57,234 bases of DNA, taken from the NCBI RefSeq assembly GCF_035830635.1, contig NZ_JAYMFI010000028.1:1-57234 (forward strand), given 5' to 3'. Shown piece by piece: positions 17,350-25,852 of this stretch. The position numbers were made by a program, and so were the translations under genes. The DNA comes from Adlercreutzia shanghongiae (GTDB lineage: Bacteria; Actinomycetota; Coriobacteriia; Coriobacteriales; Eggerthellaceae). The number at the start of each line of letters is the position of its first letter. The first letter of the stretch is position 1. The notes under the pieces were generated by a model. That model worked only from the letters and a program-made list of their open reading frames with translations. It was not told the DNA's origin and did not search any database.

Positions 17350-18969
17350 ATGAGATTTTCGACACGCGGGAAAACCGAGGGTGGTGAGAAGCGCATCGGT
17401 CGCAAATTTGTGCTGTCGATGGCCGTATGCCTGCTTGCCCTTGCGGTATGTCTTGTGGCCTGTGCGCCTTCGCCGGCGCCACAGGGCGCCGATGCGGGCA
17501 GCGCGCCCATGGCGGACACCGGCGATGACGCCGACGAGGGCACGTCGTTCTCGACGGCGGCAGACTTCACGGACGTGTCCACGGGCATGTTCCCCGACAT
17601 TCAGCGGAACGCCGAGTTCCAGAATGCGGGTAATCGCGGATGCGCGGCCTGCCACGATGATCTGTTCACGCTGGACAAGAACAACGGGACCTTCGTGCAC
17701 ATCACCAATCAGGTGGGCATGAAGAAGGGTACCTACAACGGCGATTGCGCTGTCTGTCATTTCCAGAAAATGGGTACGGCGGGCAACATCATGTCCGAGA
17801 ACCTGCATGTGCGCCACTACAGCAGCCCTGAGTTCGTGAACGCCAACGGCAACTGCTGGAGCTGCCATGTGACCGACACCGACGAGAACGGCAACATCGT
17901 CATGAAGCTGTTCGAGGACATCAAGTACGACATGCGCTTTGGCGGCTATCCCAACGAGGACGAGACCGACATCCACTGGCTCGAGCGTCACGGTTGGGAT
18001 GAGGGCACCTTCACCGGCGTGATCCGCGAGGCTGAGCCCAAGCTCGATGTGCAGGTCGATCAGGCGACGAGCTCCGAGGAGGACGAGTTCAACATTTTGA
18101 ACTTCGAGCGCATCGACGGCAATGACGTGTATGCGGAAATCGAGAAGTCGGTCAGCGACGGCAGTTACCGCTTTACCGTTGAGGGCGTCGGAAAGCCTGG
18201 CGAGTACACGCTGGACGATCTGAAGGCCATGCCCCAGACGGAGTTCACGGCGGCTCAGTACTGCTATGTGGCCGGCTACAACACCGCGATGTTCGACAAC
18301 ATGCCCATGAAGGGCGTGAAGCTGTCCGACTTCATCGAGGCTGTGGGCGGCGTCGATGCGGGCGCGAACACCATCACGCCGATTGCCGTTGACGGATGGA
18401 CGGCCATCTACCCCGAGGGCGCCACCGATCTGCAGTCTTATATCGACAACGATGCCGTGATCGTGCTTGAGCGCTACGGCCACGACCTCAACATCGCCCA
18501 GGGCGGTCCGGTCGAGATCTTCGTACCCGGCACCGGTGGCACGGCCACGGTCAAGAACCTTGTGGGCATTAAGTTCAGCAAGACTGACAATCCGCCTCGT
18601 TACAGCGACATCGCCACGCCTTCCATCGAAGCCGGTGCCCTTATCAATATGAACACCTCGTGGTTCGACAACGACGGCGTGCAGGGCAAGGTGGGCCAGC
18701 CGCTGACTCTGGAGGGCGCTGCCTGGGGCTGGACCTTCGGAGATGATTGCAATTACGAAGTGGACAAGATCCTCTTCTCCCTGGACTACGGTCAGAACTG
18801 GGTGGAGGTGGATTCTCCGGACGATTTCGATCCCTACCAGTGGACTCATTACACCATGACGTGGACGCCCGAGAAGGCCGGCACCTACATTGCCAAGGCC
18901 AAGGCTGTGAGCAAGACCGGTGTCGAGCAGGGCGTGGATGCCAGCATCATCATCCAGGTGAGCGAGTAG
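17350..18969 (+). CDS. Exported lipoprotein: triheme cytochrome c fused to sulfite oxidase-like molybdopterin domain (copy 1)
   Basis: A 539-residue exported redox protein. A lipoprotein signal ends at LVAC (Cys38). Three haem c motifs follow: CAACH (98-102), CAVCH (133-137) and CWSCH (169-173), with extra histidines that could be axial ligands. From about 275 the chain resembles the oxidoreductase molybdopterin-binding fold; QYCYVAG (Cys305) occupies the place of the molybdenum-ligating cysteine of sulfite oxidases, though the QCAGN context is altered. The C-terminal part (about 430-538) resembles the Ig-like Mo-co dimerisation domain. I infer a surface oxidoreductase passing electrons through the hemes. 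Strong GAGAAGGAGG precedes the ATG. A small secreted gene follows after 14 bases. Substrate unknown. Confidence 0.85.
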   Translation: MRFSTRGKTEGGEKRIGRKFVLSMAVCLLALAVCLVACAPSPAPQGADAGSAPMADTGDDADEGTSFSTAADFTDVSTGMFPDIQRNAEFQNAGNRGCAACHDDLFTLDKNNGTFVHITNQVGMKKGTYNGDCAVCHFQKMGTAGNIMSENLHVRHYSSPEFVNANGNCWSCHVTDTDENGNIVMKLFEDIKYDMRFGGYPNEDETDIHWLERHGWDEGTFTGVIREAEPKLDVQVDQATSSEEDEFNILNFERIDGNDVYAEIEKSVSDGSYRFTVEGVGKPGEYTLDDLKAMPQTEFTAAQYCYVAGYNTAMFDNMPMKGVKLSDFIEAVGGVDAGANTITPIAVDGWTAIYPEGATDLQSYIDNDAVIVLERYGHDLNIAQGGPVEIFVPGTGGTATVKNLVGIKFSKTDNPPRYSDIATPSIEAGALINMNTSWFDNDGVQGKVGQPLTLEGAAWGWTFGDDCNYEVDKILFSLDYGQNWVEVDSPDDFDPYQWTHYTMTWTPEKAGTYIAKAKAVSKTGVEQGVDASIIIQVSE

Positions 18970-18983
18970 GAAAGGAGAGCATT

Positions 18984-19472
18984 GTGACTAAGACGAAGAC
19001 TATCGGTGCGGCGGCGAGCAGCTTGCTTCTTCTGAGCTCCGCGGCGCTGGCGGCAGCTCCGGCTGTCATGGATATCACGGCTGATGCGGCGCCGGCCGGT
19101 GCCGTTGAGCGGGCTGCGGAGGCCAAGGCGGCCGAAACGGCTGGCGTGCAGGAAGTTGTCGGCCAGTTCAGCTACGACCAGGGCGTGGTGACCTCCAACG
19201 AGACCATCGCGTCGGTGTTCGCCAAGGCGGCGGCCACCCTGTGCCAGACGACGGCTGACGGCTACGGCGTCTACGCGGCCCAGGCTATTCAGGTATCCGT
19301 TGCCGGCGTTCCGGCTATGGAGGCCACCGTGGCCGAGATGGCCGAAGACGAGGGCACCGACTCGTACATCATCGGATGCTCGTGCGCCTCGAACGTCCCC
19401 GGCGGCGGCGCCATCGCCAACGCCGAGGTGTCGGGCGTGTCTTTGGCCTCGCTGGCGGCTATGGTCGCCTAA
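18984..19472 (+). CDS. Small secreted protein with GCSCASN motif (copy 1)
   Basis: A 162-residue protein with a Sec signal (SSLLLLSSAALAAAP, no lipobox). I do not recognise the family. The mature part has VVGQFSYDQGVVTSNETIASVF, one cysteine near residue 93, and a conserved terminal block IIGCSCASN.PGGGAIANAEVSGV. The CxC pair could bind metal or form a disulfide. Copy 2 downstream shares these blocks. GTG at 18984 follows AAAGGAGA. It is coupled to the triheme lipoprotein gene, so it is probably a partner subunit or electron-transfer accessory; this is inference from context only. Confidence 0.8.
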   Translation: MTKTKTIGAAASSLLLLSSAALAAAPAVMDITADAAPAGAVERAAEAKAAETAGVQEVVGQFSYDQGVVTSNETIASVFAKAAATLCQTTADGYGVYAAQAIQVSVAGVPAMEATVAEMAEDEGTDSYIIGCSCASNVPGGGAIANAEVSGVSLASLAAMVA

Positions 19473-19509
19473 CACCGTCGGCAAGCGCTTCGGCGCTGGC
19501 TGATAACCT

Positions 19510-19548
19510 GGACGGCCCCGCGCACTCCCCGCGGGGCCGTCCCTTTTT
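19510..19548 (+). terminator. Rho-independent terminator after module 1
   Basis: GGACGGCCCCGC (19510-19521) pairs perfectly with GCGGGGCCGTCC (19531-19542), followed by a T-run. It separates the two duplicated modules into independent transcripts. Confidence 0.9.
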
Positions 19549-19735
19549 GTTTCTTGGTCAAAAGCAGATGACCTGGGTAAACGTTATATCCCCCTCTTTA
19601 GGTATACCTTTCTCTCGGCCCGTTGCCCACAATGGCGGCCATATGCGGCCCTGAAGACGGGAGGAGGTGGCTTTCGGTTTGCAAGCGAGGCCGCGCGTCT
19701 GAAATGCTATCGAGAGAGAAGAAAGAGGGGTGGAA

Positions 19736-21295
19736 ATGTTGAAGCATTATTCATCTTGCAAAGGGCGCTTGTCGAAGAAGGCCGCCCTCGCCCTGACGGT
19801 CGCCCTGGCAGCTTGCCTGGGACTGGCGGCCCTGAGCGCATGCAGCCCCCAACCGTCTGCGACCTCGTCGTCGGATGGCGGCTCCGCACCTGAGAGCGCG
19901 GCGGTCGAAACGGAAGGCTCGGCGTCCTCTGTGGCGGCGATGAACCCCACGGGCACCAGTGCCGGACTGTTGCCGGCTAACGAATACAACGAGGCCTTTA
20001 TCAACGCCGGGAGCCGCGGCTGCAACACGTGCCATGGCGATTTGGGCGCCCTGATGGAAAACTCCGGGCTCGATCACATTAAGATCGAGGGCGAGTACGG
20101 AAAGCCCGTCACCATCGCCGACTGCCTGCCGTGCCATCGTCAGCATTGGGTCGGGTCGGGCCCCTACTACGGCGACATGCTCCACGAGCGCCATTACTCC
20201 AGCGATTCGTTTACCGGCAACTGCTGGAGCTGCCATGCCCAGGACTCCTCTGGAGAGGTGGGCGAGTACCAGTGGGAGCTGTGGGACGAGTACAAGTACA
20301 CTGCATCTCTGGGTGGCTTCCCGGACGACTACTACGATGAGCGCGTGCAGAACTGGCTGAAGCAGCGCGGTGCCAGCACAACGGGCACCATGAGCAACGT
20401 CGCCCTCGACTCCGAGCCGAACCTGCAGGTGGAGCTCTCCCAGGAGGTGAAGGACGAGGAGGATCTGTTCGTCCTGAACAACTACGGCACCTTCGAAGTG
20501 GACGCGAGCCAGTGGGCCCTGAATGTGACGGGCGTTGCGAATGAGCGCAGCTTCACGCTGGAAGATCTGAAGGCCATGCCCCAGACCGAGATGACGGTGA
20601 CCCAGGTCTGCTTCACGTCGGCCATCAATTCGCCGTTCGCCGGCAACATCCCCGTGAAGGGCGTGCTGCTCTCCGACATCATCGAGGCATGTGGCGGTTT
20701 GACGGACGGAACGAACGCCTTCGCGCTCGCCGGTGCCGACGGGTGGGCCACGGCCTATGCCATTAACCTCATGACCGACAATAACGCCATGATCGCCCTC
20801 GAGTACTTCGGCCACGAGCTGACGGCCGACCAGGGCTACCCTGCCACCCTCGTTATTCCCGGCGAGCCGGGCGCTCCGTGGGTGAAGCACATTGTGTCTC
20901 TGGGGGGCTTGCAGTGGGAGGCCGATAAGCTCATCAACTCCTATGCGGCCAATTCTGACGGCATCACCAGCCATAAGGTGAACTCTGCCTGGTTCCAGAA
21001 CGACGGCGTGCAGGCCAAGGTGGGGCAGCCGCTGGAGCTGACGGGCTATGGCTTCGCATGGAGCGGCACCGACTTCGTCGCGCCTCTTGCCACGCTGAGC
21101 ATCAGCTTCGACTATGGCGACACCTGGACCGACGTGTCCATCCCTGCCGATGCCGATCCGTATCAGTGGTCCACGTTCGCCGCCACCTGGACGCCGCAGG
21201 CCCCGGGCACCTACGTCGCGTGGCTCAAGGCCACCAATGCCGACGGCTACGAGCAGGAAACCCCCGCGGGTCTGTTCATCGTGGTGGAAGAGTAG
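19736..21295 (+). CDS. Exported lipoprotein: triheme cytochrome c fused to sulfite oxidase-like molybdopterin domain (copy 2)
   Basis: A 519-residue paralogue of the lipoprotein at 17350-18969 with the same order of parts: lipobox LSAC (Cys36), hemes CNTCH (96-100), CLPCH (130-134) and CWSCH (163-167), molybdopterin-like domain with TQVCFTSAIN (Cys292), and a terminal Ig-like domain. Shared landmarks are ERHYSS/VRHYSS, DDLKAMPQTE/EDLKAMPQTE, and WFxNDGVQ.KVGQPL. The proteins have diverged well beyond recent duplication, so they may use different substrates. I chose the ATG at 19736, five bases after AGAGGGG. Its own terminator-separated transcript also includes the next small gene. Confidence 0.85.
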   Translation: MLKHYSSCKGRLSKKAALALTVALAACLGLAALSACSPQPSATSSSDGGSAPESAAVETEGSASSVAAMNPTGTSAGLLPANEYNEAFINAGSRGCNTCHGDLGALMENSGLDHIKIEGEYGKPVTIADCLPCHRQHWVGSGPYYGDMLHERHYSSDSFTGNCWSCHAQDSSGEVGEYQWELWDEYKYTASLGGFPDDYYDERVQNWLKQRGASTTGTMSNVALDSEPNLQVELSQEVKDEEDLFVLNNYGTFEVDASQWALNVTGVANERSFTLEDLKAMPQTEMTVTQVCFTSAINSPFAGNIPVKGVLLSDIIEACGGLTDGTNAFALAGADGWATAYAINLMTDNNAMIALEYFGHELTADQGYPATLVIPGEPGAPWVKHIVSLGGLQWEADKLINSYAANSDGITSHKVNSAWFQNDGVQAKVGQPLELTGYGFAWSGTDFVAPLATLSISFDYGDTWTDVSIPADADPYQWSTFAATWTPQAPGTYVAWLKATNADGYEQETPAGLFIVVEE

Positions 21296-21308
21296 AGGAG
21301 GAAGGCAC

Positions 21309-21788
21309 ATGAACTCGAAGATCAAGTTAGTCGGCTCGGCAGTGGGCGCCATGGCCCTGCTGACTCCGGCTGTGGCCGCGGCTCTTCCCGTGGAAGCCCA
21401 GGCCGTCGATGTGTCTGCGGTGGTCGCGCCTGCGACTGACATGGAGACCGCTGCCCCGGCTGCTGTGCCCGTGCAGGGCACCTTCAGCTACGACCAGAAC
21501 GCCACCACTTCGACCCAGGCTATAGCCGAGGTGTTCAACAAGGCCGCCACCGCTCTGTGCGCGGGCTTGCCCCAGTACGAAGTGGATGCCCAGGGCCGCG
21601 CCATTTGCGTGAAGTCGCCGGGTGCGGCCTTCTCGGCCACGGTAGAGGATATGGTTGGGGAAGAGGGCGCTTCCAACTACGTCATCGGCTGCTCGTGCGC
21701 GTCGAACGGCCCTGGCGGCGGCGCCGTCATGAACGCCGACGTGTCCGGTGTGACCCTGGCCGCGTTGGCAGCTATGGCCCAGGCCTAG
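21309..21788 (+). CDS. Small secreted protein with GCSCASN motif (copy 2)
   Basis: A 159-residue Sec-exported paralogue of the product at 18984-19472. Shared blocks are GTFSYDQNATTSTQAIAEVFNKAA, a mid-protein cysteine (ALCAGL), TVEDMVGEEG, and VIGCSCASNGPGGGAVMNADVSGVTLAALAAM. The order and 13-base spacing after the triheme gene match copy 1, which supports a functional pair. The signal peptide ends near PAVAAALPV. GAGGAGG precedes the ATG. Function unknown. Confidence 0.8.
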   Translation: MNSKIKLVGSAVGAMALLTPAVAAALPVEAQAVDVSAVVAPATDMETAAPAAVPVQGTFSYDQNATTSTQAIAEVFNKAATALCAGLPQYEVDAQGRAICVKSPGAAFSATVEDMVGEEGASNYVIGCSCASNGPGGGAVMNADVSGVTLAALAAMAQA

Positions 21789-21809
21789 CTTCAGGCGCGC
21801 CTCAAGTCC

Positions 21810-21848
21810 AGGCAGGAAGCCGACCGTTTAAGCGGCGGCTTCCTGCCT
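21810..21848 (+). terminator. Terminator after module 2
   Basis: A perfect 13-bp stem (AGGCAGGAAGCCG at 21810-21822 with its complement at 21836-21848) and a 13-base loop. The bases after it form the -10 of the next gene instead of a T-run. Confidence 0.75.
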
Positions 21849-21856
21849 GCTATAAT
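21848..21856 (+). promoter_or_regulatory. Extended -10 promoter of the second LuxR gene
   Basis: TGCTATAAT, an extended -10 with a perfect TATAAT hexamer, abuts the preceding terminator and lies 22 bases before the GTG start. No good -35 is seen. Confidence 0.5.
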
Positions 21857-21877
21857 TTCCAGGGCAAAGGAGGGCTT

Positions 21878-23359
21878 GTGGGGGATATCGACGTACGGAA
21901 GATCATGGCCGCAGCCTGCGCGGGCTTCGGCATCGTCCTGGCGTGCTCGCCGCTTTCCTCCGCTGTGGAGGTGCTCGTATCGTTGGGGCTTCTGACCACG
22001 GGTATTGGGGGCTGGGTCGATCAGGCGGTGTTCGCGGTCTTCTTCATCGCGTCAATGGGGATCCTTGGAGCGCGCGGGCGGTCGGGGCTTCGCTTGGCGG
22101 CTGAAAGCGGTCCTGGCACCATTGCGACGCTCCTGTTGATCGAGGGTGGCATTGTCCTTGTCGGCGCAGCTGAGCTCTTCAGCGGCGAGCGGCTGGCAGT
22201 GGATGTCGTTCTGACGCTCGGTGCGGCTCTGCGCGGGGTGGGCGTGTGCATTCTCCTTGCCGCGTGGATGGAGCTGTTCGCCCTGCTCTCGCCTTACGTG
22301 CGCCATTTCGGCACCTCTCTTACAGCTGCGTTGGGCTTCTCGGCCGTGCTTGCGCTTTGCCTCGGCGCCCTCGCTGTCGCATCGAGTGGGGCGGTTGTAG
22401 CGGCGATGGCGGTACTCCCCGTTGCCGATGTGGTCTTGCTGCGATGGTGCGCCTCCCCGCTGTCAGCTCAGCTGCAGGAGCGCTCGTATCCCAAGGGGCG
22501 GGTCAACATGCCCGCTCCCACCTTGCTTATCATCGGGTCGTTCGGCGTGTCCCTGGGCGGAACGTGGGTGGTCGTCTTCGCCGTTCCCAATTCCATGACG
22601 GCACTCTGCACGTGCCTGGGCTTTCTCGCGGCGAGCGCCGCGCTTATGGTGGTGACGCGCACGGTGGCCCGAAGTCGCGAGTACTCCTTCGGTATGCTCT
22701 TGCGCACCGCGACGTTTGTCTCGGCGGCGGCTTTTCTCGCTCTTCCCGTTCTGTGGCCCTCCTGGCCCGATGCCGCTGTCTTTGTCATGGGCTGCGCTTG
22801 GGCCGTGCAGGTGTTCGCCTTTGCCTTCATGCCCGTTCAGATGATTGAGAAGCTGCCGGTGGGGCCTATGAGCCTGATGGCCGCGGGCTCTCGGGCCCTT
22901 GGCGCCGGGGTGGTCGTGGCGTCTATCGTGGGCGGAGCGGTGGTGGCGGCGTTCGGGCCGACGACGCGCGCCCTTGCCGCAGTCTCCCTCATCGTGTGCC
23001 TGCAGCTTCTTCTGTCCGCCATGCTTATGCCGCCGCGGGCCATGGATGCGAGCGCCTTGGGCATCCACTCGTACATGGAGCGCGAGACTCCCTTGGAGCG
23101 CCTGCAGCGCCGCTGCCGAGAGGTGGCCGGCCGCTGCGGCCTGACCGACCGCGAGGCCGAGGTGATGCTCCTTTTGGCCCAGGGCCTGAGCCGGGCTCGC
23201 ATTGCCGAGGAGCTGGTGGTGTCCGGCGAGACGGTGAAGACCCACATCAAGCACATCTACGAGAAGCTGGGCGTTCACAGCCTGCGGGAGATGACCACAC
23301 TCATAGAAACGGGAAAGCGCACCGAGGACGAGGCCGCCGACCAGCGCCTCCCCCATTAG
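21878..23359 (+). CDS. Membrane-anchored LuxR-type transcriptional regulator
   Basis: A 493-residue protein with about twelve hydrophobic segments (about 10-390) and a C-terminal LuxR helix-turn-helix (about 415-480: GLTDREAEVMLLLAQGLSRARI, then GETVKTHIKHIYEKLGVHS). It is the same architecture as the products at 15658-17112 and 53582-55069. The GTG at 21878 has AAAGGAGGG upstream. It lies between the triheme/molybdopterin modules and a Tat flavoprotein gene; the flavoprotein, in the same direction, is the likely target. The membrane domain is presumably the sensor; its ligand is unknown. Confidence 0.88.
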   Translation: MGDIDVRKIMAAACAGFGIVLACSPLSSAVEVLVSLGLLTTGIGGWVDQAVFAVFFIASMGILGARGRSGLRLAAESGPGTIATLLLIEGGIVLVGAAELFSGERLAVDVVLTLGAALRGVGVCILLAAWMELFALLSPYVRHFGTSLTAALGFSAVLALCLGALAVASSGAVVAAMAVLPVADVVLLRWCASPLSAQLQERSYPKGRVNMPAPTLLIIGSFGVSLGGTWVVVFAVPNSMTALCTCLGFLAASAALMVVTRTVARSREYSFGMLLRTATFVSAAAFLALPVLWPSWPDAAVFVMGCAWAVQVFAFAFMPVQMIEKLPVGPMSLMAAGSRALGAGVVVASIVGGAVVAAFGPTTRALAAVSLIVCLQLLLSAMLMPPRAMDASALGIHSYMERETPLERLQRRCREVAGRCGLTDREAEVMLLLAQGLSRARIAEELVVSGETVKTHIKHIYEKLGVHSLREMTTLIETGKRTEDEAADQRLPH

Positions 23360-23523
23360 GGGGAGGGCCCCGAACGTGGCAAATCCCGCCTCCTAGGTAT
23401 GGCGCGAGAGCGGGCGGTGCAGTTCAATCCTCCGTGCCGGCGGGCGGCGAGCCGCTCGCCGGCATTCCGGCTCCTTGCCGAGGGAAGGGAGCTTCGGTAC
23501 AGGCAAAAAGGAGGAAAGAACTC

Positions 23524-25353
23524 ATGTCAAAGTCAACATCATTGAGCCGTCGCGGATTTTTGGGACTCGCCGGCGCGGGCGCGCTGGGCGCAGCGGGCCT
23601 GGTCACCGTGGCGGGGTGCTCGCCGGCGGCCGACGGGGCCGCTTCGGGGAATGCGGAGCTTGCCGCCACGGCAACGAGCGAGGCCGATCCCATCGAGCCG
23701 GCGGCAGTTCCGGATGCGTGGGACGAGGAGGCGGACGTCGTGGTCGTCGGCACCGGCGGCGGCTTGGTGGGCGCCGCCTACGCGGCGAGCGTCGGCAAGA
23801 AGGTCGTCGTGCTGGAGAAGTCGGCATCGTGGGGTGGCAGCTCCAAGGAAACGGACATCTTCTCGGTTATGGGAACCCAAACCCAGCAGGCTATCTACAA
23901 CGCCCTCGCCGAGCAGATGGAGGCTGCGGGCCAGACTGAGGCCGCCGCTCAATTCGCCCAGTTCGGGTCCCTCGACCCGCAGATGCTGCGCGCCCAGTGG
24001 AAGAGCACGTTCTACACTAAGCCCAACGGAGGCGATACCGGGGAGCTGCCCACCGGCGAGGAGGGCCCGCGCGCTTGCGCCGCCGTGCAGCCCATGCTGG
24101 ACACGCTCGTGCAGTGCATTCCCGATTCGGTCGACTTCATGGCCGAGATCGGTGTTCCGTGGGGTCCGGTGACCCAGGAGGGCCCGGCGGGTTATCTGGC
24201 CGGCGTGTGCCCGGAGGGGTCTGAGGCTGGCGGCATCGTCGCCCGCGCCAACTACGACGCCTTCGAGGCTGTGTACGACTACTGCGTCGAAAAGGGCGTC
24301 ATCTTCCACTTCAACACCCCCGCCACGGCGCTCATCGCCGATAACGGCGCCATCGTGGGCGTTCAGGCCGAGGGCGAGGTTGGAGCGGTCCGCGCGGGCG
24401 ATGGCGTGATTCTCGCCACGGGCGGCATGACCTTCAACGAGGACCTTATGCGCGAGTACTGCCCGCACGTGGCGCATCGCTGCATGAATTCCACCACCGC
24501 CACCTCGGATACCGGCGACGGCATCCGCATGGGCCTCGGCGCGGGCGGCGTCATCTCGGGTTACGACTCCGCCTTCATTTTCGATGGCGGCGTGGATTGC
24601 GGCAGCTGGGGCCGGTACCTGTACAAGGGCGACGTGCAGTTCGCCCGCCAGCCGTGGATGCTGGTGAACATCAAGGGCGATCGCGTGCCCTACTACCCGG
24701 TGACCACCCTCGGCTTTACGAAGCAGGCGGGCATTCACATGCAGAACCCCGGCGCGTGCAGCTACGTGGTGGCCGACTCCCATTACGACGAGATCATCAA
24801 GCGCTGGAACGAGGAAGGCACCAACCAGCTGATCTGCCGCAACCCCATTACGCGCGAGCGTTGGGCCGAGGCCGGGGATAACGTGGAGCGCATCGGCGGC
24901 ATGACCGACGAGGACTATACCATCGGCATGCAGGAGGCCATCGACGGCGGCTGGCTCATCGAGGCCGACACCATCGAGGAGCTTGCCGAGGGTCTGGGAT
25001 TTGCGCCCGACGTGCTGGCCGAGGCGGTGGAGAACTGGAACGCGATGTGCGACTCCGGCGTGGACGAGCTGTACAGCTATGCGCCGGAGTGGCTGAACAA
25101 GGTGCAGGACCCGCCGTTCTACGGCATGAAGGTGGGTGGCACCGTGCTGGGCACCATGTGCGGCCTGACGGTGAACCCCGGCATGCAGGTGCTCGACGAG
25201 CGGGCCCAGCCCATTGCCGGTCTGTACGCAGCCGGATGCACCATCGGCGGTCTCGGTGGCGACGCCACCTACGGCGATTGCCGCAACCCGGGCGGCGGCG
25301 TGGCCATGAGCTGCGGCACGGCCTACCAGGCCGCCAAGACCATCTGCGGCTAA
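23524..25353 (+). CDS. Tat-exported FAD-dependent fumarate reductase-like flavoprotein
   Basis: A 609-residue exported flavoprotein of the FAD-binding fumarate reductase/succinate dehydrogenase class. The Tat motif SRRGFLG is followed by a lipobox-like VAGC, so it is probably a Tat lipoprotein. The FAD Rossmann motif is ADVVVVGTGGGLVGAAYA (about 75-92), and the C-terminal FAD contact GLYAAGCTIGG (about 568-578) is present. No fused haem or FMN-binding domain exists, so electrons must come from a separate partner. Related Eggerthellaceae enzymes reduce diverse organic acceptors; the substrate here cannot be assigned. AGGAGG precedes the ATG at 23524. hypA and a 4Fe-4S gene follow. Confidence 0.88.
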   Translation: MSKSTSLSRRGFLGLAGAGALGAAGLVTVAGCSPAADGAASGNAELAATATSEADPIEPAAVPDAWDEEADVVVVGTGGGLVGAAYAASVGKKVVVLEKSASWGGSSKETDIFSVMGTQTQQAIYNALAEQMEAAGQTEAAAQFAQFGSLDPQMLRAQWKSTFYTKPNGGDTGELPTGEEGPRACAAVQPMLDTLVQCIPDSVDFMAEIGVPWGPVTQEGPAGYLAGVCPEGSEAGGIVARANYDAFEAVYDYCVEKGVIFHFNTPATALIADNGAIVGVQAEGEVGAVRAGDGVILATGGMTFNEDLMREYCPHVAHRCMNSTTATSDTGDGIRMGLGAGGVISGYDSAFIFDGGVDCGSWGRYLYKGDVQFARQPWMLVNIKGDRVPYYPVTTLGFTKQAGIHMQNPGACSYVVADSHYDEIIKRWNEEGTNQLICRNPITRERWAEAGDNVERIGGMTDEDYTIGMQEAIDGGWLIEADTIEELAEGLGFAPDVLAEAVENWNAMCDSGVDELYSYAPEWLNKVQDPPFYGMKVGGTVLGTMCGLTVNPGMQVLDERAQPIAGLYAAGCTIGGLGGDATYGDCRNPGGGVAMSCGTAYQAAKTICG

Positions 25354-25504
25354 GCGCCATTCCCTGTGGCGGTGCGGCTGCGGTCGCACCGCCTTTCTAG
25401 AGCGGGTCGCCGCCCCGGGTTCCCCTCCCTCGGGGCCGGCGACCCAAGATGCCGCCTTGCGCTTGCCGAAGGCGGCGACCCGATGTTCGAGGCAAGGAGA
25501 GCCT

Positions 25505-25852
25505 GTGCATGAGATGGCGGTTGTGACGAGCATCCTCGACGCCGTGTGCGAGCGCGCGCGAGAAGAGGGGGCTGCCAGGGTTGTGTCCATCGACCTGCGC
25601 ATCGGCGAGATGCGCGACATCCACGCGTCCCTGCTGCAGAAGTACTTCGACTTCTTCGCGCGCGGCACCCTGGCCGAAGGAGTCGAGGTGACGATGGAGA
25701 TGGTGCCCCTGCGCTTTCGGTGCGACGTGTGCGGCCGCCGCTACGACTACGACTTCGACGAGGGCGCCCCCACATGCGATGAGCACCCCGGGGCGAGTGT
25801 GACGGTTGTTTCAGGAACCGAGCTGGTCATCGAGAAGATAGGAGTGATGTGA
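25505..25852 (+). CDS. hypA: HypA-like nickel metallochaperone, variant zinc site
   Basis: This 115-residue protein matches HypA, which delivers nickel to hydrogenases and carries a zinc-binding loop. The essential N-terminal Met-His-Glu nickel site is present if translation starts at the GTG at 25505 (MHEMAVVTSI). The zinc loop normally has two CxxC motifs; here the first is intact (C73, C76) but the second reads CDEH (C91, H94), so one ligand is His. No hydrogenase or other hyp gene is in the window. Its stop codon directly precedes the ATG of the 4Fe-4S gene, so the two are coupled. Confidence 0.85.
   Translation: MHEMAVVTSILDAVCERAREEGAARVVSIDLRIGEMRDIHASLLQKYFDFFARGTLAEGVEVTMEMVPLRFRCDVCGRRYDYDFDEGAPTCDEHPGASVTVVSGTELVIEKIGVM

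Noticed and set aside
19751..21481. Long minus-strand frame opposite the second triheme gene
   Set aside because: Shadow of codon bias; composition is His/Gly/Arg-rich without motifs.
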